Of a stretch of DNA of 39,771 nucleotides, positions 23,546-31,593 are shown one piece after another. The position numbers were made by a program, and so were the translations under genes. The DNA is from a virus, in IMG/VR virus record IMGVR_UViG_3300035698_009079, positions 1 through 39,771 of that record, one strand, 5' to 3'. The stretch's first letter is position 1, and every line of letters starts with the position of its first letter. The notes below the pieces were generated by a model, which searched no databases, was not told the DNA's origin, and was given only the letters and a program-made list of their open reading frames with translations.

Positions 23546-24643
23546 TTAATTACTACCGTAACGGCTATTGCCTCTAGCTACTTTGTCTTCACTTGTCTCA
23601 ATAACCTGAACTGAATTTTTGTCGTTCAAGTGAGCATTTTTTAACTTGTCAAAACTATTCTTTTTCTTGTCTTCATCTTCGTCTTCATTTTCAAGGTCAT
23701 CTTCTTCATTTTCAAGGTCATCTTCTTCTTCGTTTTCTTTTTTCTCGATGTCGTCATCACCTTCGTTTTCTTTTTTATCTTCGTCTTCTTCATTTTCTTT
23801 TTTATCTTCGTCTTCGTTTTCTTTCTTTTCGTCTTCTTCGTTTTTTCTTTTCTCTTCATCTTCTATCATGTTCTTATATTTGTTTTTCATATCAGCAACA
23901 GAAATTGAATCACCGTTTTCTAATTCGATCATGTCTTCTTCGTTGCAATACTTATTCATTTCTTTTTCGTCCATTTCGTTAACCAGTACTTCTAACGTAA
24001 CTTCTCTTTTTGATTTTGGAAGAATTACACTCATTCCTTCAATATCGCTTGAATTTTCTACTTTCTCTTTCTTAAAAAATTTGAACATACCTACCCTCTT
24101 TGTTTTTGGTTTATTATTAGAATTTGATAATTTAATCAAGTCTTCTTGTTTCTTTGCATTATATTCTTTAAATTGTTCTGGTGTCAAAATAATTGACTCT
24201 TCGTATCTAGGATCATTAACGATAGCTAAATGTTCATACTCGCCTTCGATAATTTCCTGCTCGTAATCCATCCCGTGCCAACGTCCTCCTGCACCTGACT
24301 TCTTGATATGATAAGCATTAGATAAAGTCCATCCACTACGAATAGCTTCTTTTCCCTTATCAGTGATAACCATAAACTCTGACCAATGTTTTCCATCTGC
24401 AGGATTATAAAATGATTTTACTACATATCCGTCTGCAGTATCTTCGAGAGTGTTAACATCAACATCGTCAACATGACCTACGAATACAGGGCGACTTTGA
24501 AAAGTTGCGTCCATATTCTTAAGAGCTTTTTCGCCAATGAATATTTTCATCGAACCATCATCTCTAAGATATTCAGCACAGCCCTCGGCCATGTGAAGGC
24601 CATAAAATCTGTCTGGTAATGAAGTTGCGTTTTTTATTTTCAT
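23546..24643 (-). CDS. DUF2213 prohead protease/scaffold fusion with acidic repeat tail
   Basis: This 365-residue protein has an N-terminal DUF2213 domain (F-Y-G-L-H-M-A-E-G-C-A-E-Y, R-P-V-F-V-G-H-V, G-W-T-L-S-N-A-Y-H-I and E-Y-E-H-L-A-I-V-N-D-P-R-Y). This group replaces a separate prohead protease in DUF2184 capsid phages. A hinge rich in lysine follows near residue 175-190. Residues 255-325 are a low-complexity run of K-E-N-E, D-E-D-K and D-D-L-E-N-E-E units, consistent with a scaffold. The antisense frame is serine-rich and spurious. The repeat is a likely site of length variation. Confidence 0.82.
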   Translation of the reverse strand: MKIKNATSLPDRFYGLHMAEGCAEYLRDDGSMKIFIGEKALKNMDATFQSRPVFVGHVDDVDVNTLEDTADGYVVKSFYNPADGKHWSEFMVITDKGKEAIRSGWTLSNAYHIKKSGAGGRWHGMDYEQEIIEGEYEHLAIVNDPRYEESIILTPEQFKEYNAKKQEDLIKLSNSNNKPKTKRVGMFKFFKKEKVENSSDIEGMSVILPKSKREVTLEVLVNEMDEKEMNKYCNEEDMIELENGDSISVADMKNKYKNMIEDEEKRKNEEDEKKENEDEDKKENEEDEDKKENEGDDDIEKKENEEEDDLENEEDDLENEDEDEDKKKNSFDKLKNAHLNDKNSVQVIETSEDKVARGNSRYGSN

Positions 24644-24646
24644 AAT

Positions 24647-25606
24647 TTAAAATTCCAATACGGGATAAGCTTTACACCTGCAATTATAATCTTGGCCTGG
24701 GTTTTTCCTATCACCTTTATCATTAATGATAGGTGGATTGTCCCATGATTGCAAGCTACCGTTTAAATTTTTGTGGAAAGGCCTCACTGGATGATTGGGA
24801 GATCCTATAACATTTTTCCATATATATTTATTAACACCTGCGTCTAAATATCTTTCTTTCTGAAGCTCCGTAGTTAATAATCTAGTCTCTTGACGGGCCA
24901 GGAACTTGGCCTTAGATTTACTCACCCCGTATCTTTTGCTTATTTGTTCGGCAAGATGTTCTGACCTTATGCCAGTTTTTACATTTACCTCAACTTCTTC
25001 TCTTAGTTTTACAATCTCTTTCTCTGTCCACTCTTGAATATAGAGTTTCATGTTCTCGGTATAATTTTCTACTATTCTTTGTTTTTGTTCTGGAGTTAAT
25101 TCTACATATACTGTCACATCGCCTAGCTGATTACTGACTTGAATATCTATATTAGATACCTCTGTACGAACTATTTTCTCTATATTTAATTTGTCTGCGA
25201 TTTTCTTGGGGGAAAGTTTTGCCAAGTACTTTGATGCCTTTGAGGTTTTCTTCTCTAGTGCTATACTAGCTTTACTGATTTCCTCCCTAATTTCAGAAGG
25301 TAGACTAGAGGCCTGCAAATCCCAACTTCCATGTTTACGATTCCACGTGGCCCCTAGCTTTTTCAATTCTTTACTAAGAAAGGAATTGAATCTACCTTTA
25401 AATTGTCCACGATAGAATGTAATACGTCCACTTTTCAAAGCTTGCTTTAACTTACTGCGTGAGTTTTGAATAACATCATCACTGAAAGTAAGCTCCCTGA
25501 GAAGAGGCAGGTATATTTCGTCCTTGAATAACTTAGCAATTTTTGCCTCTATTAAATCGGCCGCATCATTATTCTCTGTTATCGGACTTAGTATTTTTTG
25601 AGCCAT
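24647..25606 (-). CDS. Minor head protein (phage Mu gpF-like)
   Basis: This 319-residue protein has the gpF/SPP1 gp7-like C-terminus: S-K-S-K-A-K-F-L-A-R-Q-E-T-R-L-L, then P-V-R-P-F-H-K-N-L-N-G-S and N-P-G-Q-D-Y-N-C-R-C-K-A-Y-P. The N-terminal 200 residues are helical and charged. A few copies attach to the portal and assist head assembly or DNA ejection. Its start overlaps the Fis-type gene by 38 bases, showing translational coupling, and the DUF2213 gene follows after three bases. Confidence 0.85.
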   Translation of the reverse strand: MAQKILSPITENNDAADLIEAKIAKLFKDEIYLPLLRELTFSDDVIQNSRSKLKQALKSGRITFYRGQFKGRFNSFLSKELKKLGATWNRKHGSWDLQASSLPSEIREEISKASIALEKKTSKASKYLAKLSPKKIADKLNIEKIVRTEVSNIDIQVSNQLGDVTVYVELTPEQKQRIVENYTENMKLYIQEWTEKEIVKLREEVEVNVKTGIRSEHLAEQISKRYGVSKSKAKFLARQETRLLTTELQKERYLDAGVNKYIWKNVIGSPNHPVRPFHKNLNGSLQSWDNPPIINDKGDRKNPGQDYNCRCKAYPVLEF

Positions 25607-25775
25607 ATCTAATAACCTCTATTTCAAAAGCTTTGATCTTGTTATCCATACCACGAACTGAAATCCCTAGAGATTTTGCTGTTGCAGTTTTATTATAATG
25701 ATAAAACTTTAAAGCTCTCTCAATAATAACTTTCTCTGCATCTTTGATTGTTTTTCCAATTGTCCATACGTCCAT
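25569..25775 (-). CDS. Fis-type helix-turn-helix protein inside the head operon
   Basis: This 68-residue protein contains E-R-A-L-K-F-Y-H-Y-N-K-T-A-T-A-K-S-L-G followed by I-S-V-R-G-M-D-N-K-I-K, the pattern of the Fis C-terminal HTH (HTH_8: 'N.TATA..LG.S...L..K'). Family members bind DNA as dimers and here the domain stands alone. AAAGGA nine bases before the ATG at 25775 supports the start. It lies between portal and minor head genes and overlaps the latter. A regulator made with the head proteins could feed back on late transcription or bend packaging DNA; both are inference. Confidence 0.75.
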   Translation of the reverse strand: MDVWTIGKTIKDAEKVIIERALKFYHYNKTATAKSLGISVRGMDNKIKAFEIEVIRYGSKNTKSDNRE

Positions 25776-25779
25776 TTCG

Positions 25780-27210
25780 TTATCCTTTTGCTACTGGTGG
25801 TGCTGTCTTAGATGCAGGTACGGCAGCAGGTTTAGTTACAGGCTTATCTATTGCATCTTTCTTCTGCTCTTTAAGTTCTTCTAATATACCTTTGTCATTT
25901 TCTAAATCGATAGAGAGTAATTGATCTTTATTACAAGCGTCCCTAAATTCTTCACTCGTCAACTCACCTGCTTGCTTGGCCTGAAGAAGTCTAGCAAATT
26001 TTTGAGACTTAACATTTTCTTCCTGCTCACTTGATAACATTCTTAGCGATTCAAATTCAATTCTTAAATCATCAGGTATGAACCCGAACATTTGTTGGCA
26101 TCGTATCTTAATCATCTTTAGGATATGAAATTTTACTTTAGCTCTTACTTCACCCTGAACCATAGAGTTATAATTCTCAATATCATCTTCACCTGAACTA
26201 AATCCTGCAGAACTGATACCGAATATTTTACTCATTGGCATCCTAAGATCTGAGGCCACTTGTTTTCTAATCCCTTCCATTGTTTCGGAGATACCTGCGA
26301 ACGATAATTGTTTTTGTGCGTAGTCGTCCTCTGCATCCATCGTGATAGCGTTTTGATAATTCTTTTGTCTGTTGGCCAGGGCAACACGTTCTTGAACTTT
26401 CGCTGCACCTTTAGGATTCATCAGTGTACTAGTTAATCCCTTGATCTTATAAATATCTATCTTAAATTCATCCAGTACCTCAAAAGTTAAGTCTGTTGCT
26501 TTTAAGTATTGGTTGATTGATCTAATTAAAGTCTCTACTACTGAAAATCCCCACCCACGTAACCTCGGACGTATAAAACTTGGAGCTTCAAGGCCCTTAA
26601 GCAGTAGAACTCTTGAGTGGTGTAGCTTATGTCCATAGTAGTTATAAAATTCTACGTTCTGATTTAACTCGGCCATATTGGCCGCTTGATCCCCTGTGTA
26701 TTGTTTGTCAGAGAACAACTCCCACATATCTACTGCACGGAAAGAAACCCTGTCCTCTTCTTTGATAGAGTCAATACTTAATGGAACTTCATAATCATCT
26801 TCATTAATTACAATGATACCTGCTCCACCAAATAAACGATTCCATTTCATCGCTTGTCCTGCAGTATTTATATCGTCTTGTTCTTCAATTTTTGACTGAA
26901 GATCTTCAATCTGTTCAGGTTCAAGTTGTGATGTTTGAATGATAATTGGATCTCTCAGTGCATCGTCTACTGGAATATCTATGACAGTTTTAATTAAACC
27001 ATGTTCAACATATATCTCTGAGAGTATTTGTCTCATGTTAGAAATCAGATACCATCTATTGTTTTGGAATAGTGTATCGACCTGACTTAGCTGACTTCCA
27101 TTCGCCTCTGGACTTCCCAGTAGTGCCTCGCTTAAACCATTATGAATGAAATCAAGGTTACTATTAGAAACCCTTTCCTTCGTTGGTGCTACTTTCTTTT
27201 TCCGTGCCAT
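25780..27210 (-). CDS. Portal protein (DUF1073)
   Basis: This 476-residue protein matches the DUF1073 portal family, which forms the dodecameric DNA gate. Signature parts are the N-terminal L-I-K-T-V-I-D-I-P-V-D-D-A-L-R-D-P, the A-M-K-W-N-R-L-F-G-G-A-G-I-I-V-I segment, R-G-W-G-F-S-V-V-E-T-L and P-M-S-K-I-F-G-I-S-S-A-G-F-S-S-G. The C-terminus is proline/alanine/lysine-rich and flexible. It follows the terminase and two small genes, with AGGAGA before the ATG. Confidence 0.88.
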   Translation of the reverse strand: MARKKKVAPTKERVSNSNLDFIHNGLSEALLGSPEANGSQLSQVDTLFQNNRWYLISNMRQILSEIYVEHGLIKTVIDIPVDDALRDPIIIQTSQLEPEQIEDLQSKIEEQDDINTAGQAMKWNRLFGGAGIIVINEDDYEVPLSIDSIKEEDRVSFRAVDMWELFSDKQYTGDQAANMAELNQNVEFYNYYGHKLHHSRVLLLKGLEAPSFIRPRLRGWGFSVVETLIRSINQYLKATDLTFEVLDEFKIDIYKIKGLTSTLMNPKGAAKVQERVALANRQKNYQNAITMDAEDDYAQKQLSFAGISETMEGIRKQVASDLRMPMSKIFGISSAGFSSGEDDIENYNSMVQGEVRAKVKFHILKMIKIRCQQMFGFIPDDLRIEFESLRMLSSEQEENVKSQKFARLLQAKQAGELTSEEFRDACNKDQLLSIDLENDKGILEELKEQKKDAIDKPVTKPAAVPASKTAPPVAKG

Positions 27211-27230
27211 TATATTCTCTCCTATAAAAA

Positions 27231-27473
27231 TTAATTAATTTTTTCCCAATCATCAGATAATAAGTCTGACTGGCTTGCTAACCAAGGTATCAAAGATCCG
27301 TCGGCAGTTTTCATGTAGATATAGTCATTTTGCATTTTAGAATGTTCATCTGGCTTCTGGATAGCAATAAACATATTTTTACCATTCCAACCCTTTCTTG
27401 CAAATTTATTCTCGTCAGTTTTCCCACTTTTCAAGGCTTCTAGTACTTGTCCAAAAACATAATAACTCTTCAT
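27231..27473 (-). CDS. Tad2-like anti-Thoeris protein (DUF2829)
   Basis: This 80-residue protein matches DUF2829, the family of Thoeris anti-defence protein 2. It has F-G-Q-V-L-E-A-L-K-S-G-K, A-R-K-G-W-N-G-K-N-M-F-I and the C-terminal I-Y-M-K-T-A-D-G-S-L-I-P-W-L-A-S-Q followed by D-D-W-E. Characterised Tad2 proteins form tetramers that sequester cyclic ADP-ribose-type signals and so block Thoeris. The gene lies between the terminase and the portal in the late operon rather than in an early accessory block. The insert D-E-N before K-F-A-R-K-G-W is unusual for the family. Family is confident; anti-Thoeris activity is not proven for this copy. Confidence 0.85.
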   Translation of the reverse strand: MKSYYVFGQVLEALKSGKTDENKFARKGWNGKNMFIAIQKPDEHSKMQNDYIYMKTADGSLIPWLASQSDLLSDDWEKIN

Positions 27474-27485
27474 ATATTTCTCCTA

Positions 27486-27791
27486 TTAATATTCTGCGTT
27501 TTCTAAATACCTTGCAACTTCGCCAGTCATAAATCCTGAAACAAATTCATCAATAACTGAAGCCTCAAAATCTTGATGAGGTTGAATATCCAATCTTGGA
27601 ATTTTTATTTTTATTGTTATTTCATCAACAACTTCACCCTCAGTACCGCATGAAAAAGTGTGCGCCCTAGTCTTCATGTCACTGTGAACTTCTAATCTAT
27701 CCATTAGCTCATAAGCATTGCTGTCTGACTTATATTTGGAATTTTTCAAACACCACTCTTGAGTTCTTTTTAAATCTTCATACTTTTTCAT
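27486..27791 (-). CDS. Unknown 101-residue protein next to the Tad2-like gene
   Basis: The protein begins M-K-K-Y-E-D-L-K-R-T-Q-E-W-C and ends A-R-Y-L-E-N-A-E-Y. It has an acidic helical C-terminus and a beta-strand middle (V-V-D-E-I-T-I-K-I-K-I-P-R). No family is recognised. It is tightly spaced between terminase and Tad2-like genes, each with its own TAGGAGA ribosome binding site. That location and its size make it a candidate accessory or anti-defence protein rather than a structural component, but there is no sequence evidence for function. Confidence 0.6.
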   Translation of the reverse strand: MKKYEDLKRTQEWCLKNSKYKSDSNAYELMDRLEVHSDMKTRAHTFSCGTEGEVVDEITIKIKIPRLDIQPHQDFEASVIDEFVSGFMTGEVARYLENAEY

Positions 27792-27800
27792 TATACTCTC

Positions 27801-28997
27801 CTATAAGTAATCTAATATTCCTAAGTTACCTGCTGATATTAATGGTTCAAGTCCGTATCTAACAGCATCCCAACAGTGATTATGATTGTCTACTATTTTT
27901 GTCGTTATGTCGCTTGTCAACCTATCGACCTTGTAACTATAGTTTTTTGCTTCATCTTTCATGTGTGGGCAATCAGTATGTATTATAATTCTATTCCATG
28001 ACTTAAGCCATTCAATTCCATCTTCTACCGATCCCGACCATTTTCTGGCCCCTTCAATTGAAAATCCCTGACGATCTATATAACTAATTGTTTCGGGCCT
28101 GGAGCAATCGGATCTTATCAGATACTCCCTAACTTCAGGTATCTTATCAAACATCGCAGGAAGATCATCAAGTTCTACATGAAGACCCCATTCCTCGTTC
28201 CTTATCATTATATTTCTATTTTCCATATCTATATATATTTTAACTATAACTGTAGGATCTACTGAGAAACCCCAGTCTGCTCCGAAGTAAGGCCCATCCC
28301 ATTTAGGATCTACCTCAAAATATTCGTAGCTCCACTTGTGTTTAAATATTTGTGCATCACTGTGCGATCTACATTCACCTTCCCAAACGTGCATGGCCAA
28401 GTCTGGATCTGATTTAAACATATGATCCTTCTCTTGAATTAATACATGAGGAAACCACCTGTTTTCTGTCCAGTTGACTTTCTGTATGAATGAGTCTTGA
28501 GGTGGGAACTCGGTGTTTACGAATTTTTTATGTGTTGGATCATCTTCATTATTAGGATTATAGCTAACCCAGATTTCACTACCAACATTACGGATTGTAG
28601 GTATGAGTATATCCCAAGAAACTTGAGAAACTGTATCGGCCTCCTCAAGCCATAATACGTCCACCCCCTGCATAGACTTGATCGACTGAACATTATGCCT
28701 TACTCCCTTGAATATAAATTCTGTTCCATTCTTACCTGATATATAAGCGTTCTTAACTGTATAGTGATTGTTAAATTCCATTTCATCAATTTGTTCTGTG
28801 AGTAAACTATGCACCGATTCTTGGATTGAATTTTGATACTCTCTCGCACATAAAACTTTTATAGGTCTATCCTTACCAATGATAAGTAATGCCTTGGCCA
28901 TTGAATAAGATTTACCTGATCCTCGTCCACCATATAGACATTTATATCTGTACGGAGCGAATAACTCTTGTGCATAAAAGGGGAGAGTTATATTCAT
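27801..28997 (-). CDS. terL: Terminase large subunit (ATPase/nuclease)
   Basis: This 398-residue protein has Walker A GGRGSGKS (23-30), Walker B V-L-W-L-E-E-A-D (114-121) and, in the C-terminal nuclease domain, G-A-D-W-G-F (D241) with downstream acidic residues around R-S-D-C-S-R and W-D-A-V-R-Y-G-L. It matches the PBSX/Terminase_3 group and pumps and cuts DNA at the portal. The stop codon of the small subunit overlaps its ATG by four bases. Length is usual for this group. Packaging mode (headful or site-specific) cannot be read from the sequence. Confidence 0.93.
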   Translation of the reverse strand: MNITLPFYAQELFAPYRYKCLYGGRGSGKSYSMAKALLIIGKDRPIKVLCAREYQNSIQESVHSLLTEQIDEMEFNNHYTVKNAYISGKNGTEFIFKGVRHNVQSIKSMQGVDVLWLEEADTVSQVSWDILIPTIRNVGSEIWVSYNPNNEDDPTHKKFVNTEFPPQDSFIQKVNWTENRWFPHVLIQEKDHMFKSDPDLAMHVWEGECRSHSDAQIFKHKWSYEYFEVDPKWDGPYFGADWGFSVDPTVIVKIYIDMENRNIMIRNEEWGLHVELDDLPAMFDKIPEVREYLIRSDCSRPETISYIDRQGFSIEGARKWSGSVEDGIEWLKSWNRIIIHTDCPHMKDEAKNYSYKVDRLTSDITTKIVDNHNHCWDAVRYGLEPLISAGNLGILDYL

Positions 28998-29419
28998 TCT
29001 TCTATTTTCTTTACTTCTCCAGGCTCGACAGGTATTGGATCATCGGGCTTAACAAAGTTTACTTGGATAGGCTCATTACTACCTGTGTTCTCGACTATAG
29101 AAATTTCTCCGTAGTCTTTATGAAATCTTGTCTTGAGTGCAAATATAACAGCACTTAGATTAATACCTTTACTTCCCATGTTTTTTAATTGTTCTGGCAA
29201 CATTCCCATGCTTGCCGACTGGAGTAACTGCTCATAGAACCTAAGTCCTGCAGCATATCCTTTCTCTTTGGCTATTCTGAACTCTTCATAGTCATTAACC
29301 CAGACATATAAATTACTTGACGCTACATCAATATCCACTCCAAAAGTCTTAAAAGAACCTCCCTTGGCCATGTGCTTAACTAGCATATCGCAATACTCTT
29401 TCTTATATTTTGTAGGCAT
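28994..29419 (-). CDS. terS: Terminase small subunit
   Basis: This 141-residue protein starts with a helix-turn-helix-like stretch (K-E-Y-C-D-M-L-V-K-H-M-A-K-G-G-S through V-D-I-D-V-A-S-S-N-L-Y-V-W) typical of small terminase subunits, and has a helical middle (G-L-R-F-Y-E-Q-L-L-Q-S-A). It ends in an acidic proline-rich tail. It is the first gene of the late operon and overlaps the large subunit. The ribosome binding site is an AGGAG about 12 bases upstream, rather distant. It should recognise the packaging site. Confidence 0.8.
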   Translation of the reverse strand: MPTKYKKEYCDMLVKHMAKGGSFKTFGVDIDVASSNLYVWVNDYEEFRIAKEKGYAAGLRFYEQLLQSASMGMLPEQLKNMGSKGINLSAVIFALKTRFHKDYGEISIVENTGSNEPIQVNFVKPDDPIPVEPGEVKKIEE

Positions 29420-29452
29420 CGGGATAATAGACTCCTGTTTCAGTTTTTTTTA

Positions 29453-29481
29453 AGTATGCAATTTTTTCTGGATTTATTCAA
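29453..29481 (-). promoter_or_regulatory. Candidate promoter of the late operon
   Basis: On the minus strand TTGAAT (29476-29481) and CATACT (29453-29458) are 17 bases apart. They are upstream of the first late gene at 29419, and no other good match was seen between the divergent ParB-like and terminase genes. A run of A residues lies just downstream. This is a match by eye. Confidence 0.45.
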
Positions 29482-29525
29482 TTAAATTCGCTATTTTAAA
29501 TGTAAAACCTCAACATAAGGATACC

Positions 29526-30245
29526 ATGAAAGTTAAAGATCTTAAGCCTAACAAGCGTAACCCAAGGAAAATATCAGATAAACAACTAGATGCCCTGAAA
29601 AAATCAGTAGCTAAGTTCGGGGATCTGTCAGGATTTATATTCAATAAGAGAACAGGGCAGTTAATCTCTGGCCATCAGAGAAGTAAAACTATTCCTGCAG
29701 ATGCAACCATAAAGAAAGAAATTAAACATGAAGAACCTACGTCATGCGGAACTATCGCTGAAGGATATGTCCTGCTAGGTGACGAGCGTTTCAAATATAG
29801 AGAAGTAGACTGGCCTGAGACTATGGAAGTTGAAGCTCTCCTGGCCGCAAACAAACATGGAGGTAGTTGGGATAATGACATTCTTAAACTTAATTTTGCT
29901 GATTTCCCTGACTTGGATATTGATGTTACTGGGTTTGATGTACCTGAACTTGAACGGATTGGTATAGACTTCGATGTACCTGAATTATCTGATGCTGCAT
30001 ATATGGCCCAAGATAGCGGGCCGCAGGCCGACTCTAAGAAAGAAATTATTGGAGAGTCAATATATACTATACCGCCTGAAGAACAGCTTGAACCTGCCGA
30101 GGTATTCGATAAAACTGAAGAGAAAACAGATATTGTGGGAAAACGGTATGTAATTATTATTGACTGTAAAGATGATGAACACAAGAAGAATATTAAAGAA
30201 TCCATCAAGCCCCTTGTTGAAGAGGCCGATGGAAAGTTTTTTTAG
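29526..30245 (+). CDS. ParB/Srx-like nuclease-domain protein
   Basis: This 239-residue protein has an N-terminal ParB/sulfiredoxin domain: L-K-P-N-K-R-N-P-R-K-I-S, then S-V-A-K-F-G-D-L-S-G-F-I and the core motif G-Q-L-I-S-G-H-Q-R-S-K (about 45-55). It lacks the long partner-binding region of chromosomal ParB. The remaining two-thirds are acidic and unlike known families, with the last 40 residues forming a compact alternating fold (Y-V-I-I-I-D-C-K-D-D-E). AAGGA lies before the ATG. Its 3' end faces a minus-strand cassette with a PP-loop enzyme, a pairing known from IbrA/IbrB-type loci. Function unknown. Confidence 0.72.
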   Translation: MKVKDLKPNKRNPRKISDKQLDALKKSVAKFGDLSGFIFNKRTGQLISGHQRSKTIPADATIKKEIKHEEPTSCGTIAEGYVLLGDERFKYREVDWPETMEVEALLAANKHGGSWDNDILKLNFADFPDLDIDVTGFDVPELERIGIDFDVPELSDAAYMAQDSGPQADSKKEIIGESIYTIPPEEQLEPAEVFDKTEEKTDIVGKRYVIIIDCKDDEHKKNIKESIKPLVEEADGKFF

Positions 30246-30346
30246 TCTGTTGCAGAAGCTTTTGCTTGTCTTTTAGTCGGCTTAACACCTGATAATTTTG
30301 AGATTTGCTTAAAAGCTCTTTTTTCTGCTGCTGTCATTTTTGCCAT
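30242..30346 (-). CDS. Very small basic protein
   Basis: This frame of 34 residues begins M-A-K-M-T-A-A-E-K-R and ends Q-A-K-A-S-A-T-D, with GGAGGA four bases upstream of the ATG at 30344-30346. It is rich in lysine, arginine and alanine and could be a nucleic-acid-binding peptide. A longer frame is open upstream, but the strong ribosome binding site favours the short one. It ends four bases into the convergent ParB-like gene. Its reality depends on this single signal. Confidence 0.5.
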   Translation of the reverse strand: MAKMTAAEKRAFKQISKLSGVKPTKRQAKASATD

Positions 30347-30368
30347 TGTATCCTCCATGGAAATTATA

Positions 30369-30905
30369 CTATAGAGATTCATTATCCATAATATACGGAC
30401 GCAAGTCAAGATTACCTGTTGGATAATTGCTTGACTTCTCACGCTCTAGTTTAACACCAAGTTTTTCTGCGAACTTAATACCGTTAATTATGCTTACTCT
30501 GCCCGATTCGTGATAATTCTCTGCATCCTCAAGATCCACTCCGAGCGAATCGATGAAATCTATTTTCTGTTCTGCAGATTCAAAGACCACTGAAAAGAAA
30601 AAATCGTTATCCATCCACAAGTTTTTATTCTCTTTCTTTTCGTATGCAATGCCCTCAAATTTATCTGTATCAATACGGCCGTGATATTTTTCGTTGTTCA
30701 TAACACGATTGACGTACTTCTTAACAAGTTCTTCTTCAGTAGGTGGATTTTCCCTCTTGATTCGACGGGCCTCTTTTTCTTCGTCACGTACACGTTTTTT
30801 TTCTGCACGTTCAAGCTTGCGTTGCTCTATCTCTGCTCTCTCACGTTCTTTCTCTGCTTGCCTGAGTAGTTTTTCCGATTCACTTAAGACTGGTTTTTTT
30901 GCCAT
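30369..30905 (-). CDS. Coiled-coil protein of the PP-loop cassette
   Basis: The 178-residue protein has a highly charged N-terminal coiled coil (E-R-E-R-A-E-I-E-Q-R-K-L-E-R-A-E-K-K, about 16-35) followed by a globular acidic part with W-M-D-N-D-F-F-F-S-V-V-F and G-V-D-L-E-D-A-E-N-Y. No family is recognised. It overlaps the PP-loop gene by 26 bases, so the two are coupled and may be partners. Confidence 0.65.
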   Translation of the reverse strand: MAKKPVLSESEKLLRQAEKERERAEIEQRKLERAEKKRVRDEEKEARRIKRENPPTEEELVKKYVNRVMNNEKYHGRIDTDKFEGIAYEKKENKNLWMDNDFFFSVVFESAEQKIDFIDSLGVDLEDAENYHESGRVSIINGIKFAEKLGVKLEREKSSNYPTGNLDLRPYIMDNESL

Positions 30906-31593
30906 TTAATAACACCTCAAATCTATATTCATCAAGCACCAATAAAGGAAATACTTTATAAACAGATTTTTTAAATTCTGGATCTGCAATAAAAGCAGAC
31001 CTCATTTTATAATAACTAGGGTAGTCGTGCGTTGTCTGAGATAGTTTATAACATGGGTGAAGTTTAAGACCAGTTTGAGATATTATTCCCATTACTTGTG
31101 CCTTAGTCATCATGCCTATTGGAAAAATCTCATGGTTAATCACCAGGCCTTTCTTATAAAAGTTAGTTGCTCTGGAAACTGATTCATATTTAGAGAAACC
31201 ACTACACGCATAATCAAGATTTAATTTCTTTAGAAGATCTTTGGAATATTTTTTGAAACTAAATTCGTGATGCTCAAAATTATTTATATTACTCATAACC
31301 ATATCTGGAGTTTGATAATGTCTCCTGCATATATTAGTTAACTCATGTGCATTTGGCTCACGGATAAATTCAACATTAGGATACCGCTTTTTTTGATACT
31401 CAAGATATTTTACATCGCTTGGGTGCTCACTCAAGAACTGATAATTAACCGATACAATTCGTTTTGGTTTTGCGTAATTGGCAAGCCATTCGAGACATGC
31501 TGCGGAATCTTTCCCAAGACTATTTAAGTGAAGAACAGAGCACGGTTTAATGTGCTCCGCTAGTTCTTTATGTGTTCTTAAATTTATAGACAT
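30880..31593 (-). CDS. PAPS reductase-like PP-loop enzyme
   Basis: This 237-residue protein has the PP-loop H-L-N-S-L-G-K-D-S-A-A (22-32; SLGKDS at 25-30), which binds ATP and adenylates a substrate in the adenine nucleotide alpha-hydrolase superfamily. Later conserved parts are W-L-A-N-Y-A-K-P-K-R-I-V-S-V and N-H-E-I-F-P-I-G-M-M-T-K. I begin at ATG 31591-31593; a longer frame to 31620 would lie inside the previous gene. In phages such enzymes occur beside ParB-like genes and are thought to modify nucleotides or tRNA, for instance by thiolation. Substrate unknown. Confidence 0.8.
   Translation of the reverse strand: MSINLRTHKELAEHIKPCSVLHLNSLGKDSAACLEWLANYAKPKRIVSVNYQFLSEHPSDVKYLEYQKKRYPNVEFIREPNAHELTNICRRHYQTPDMVMSNINNFEHHEFSFKKYSKDLLKKLNLDYACSGFSKYESVSRATNFYKKGLVINHEIFPIGMMTKAQVMGIISQTGLKLHPCYKLSQTTHDYPSYYKMRSAFIADPEFKKSVYKVFPLLVLDEYRFEVLLNGKKTSLK

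Noticed and set aside
23646-24266. Plus-strand serine/phenylalanine-rich protein
   Set aside because: It is the antisense shadow of the acidic repeat of the DUF2213 gene, with no start signal.
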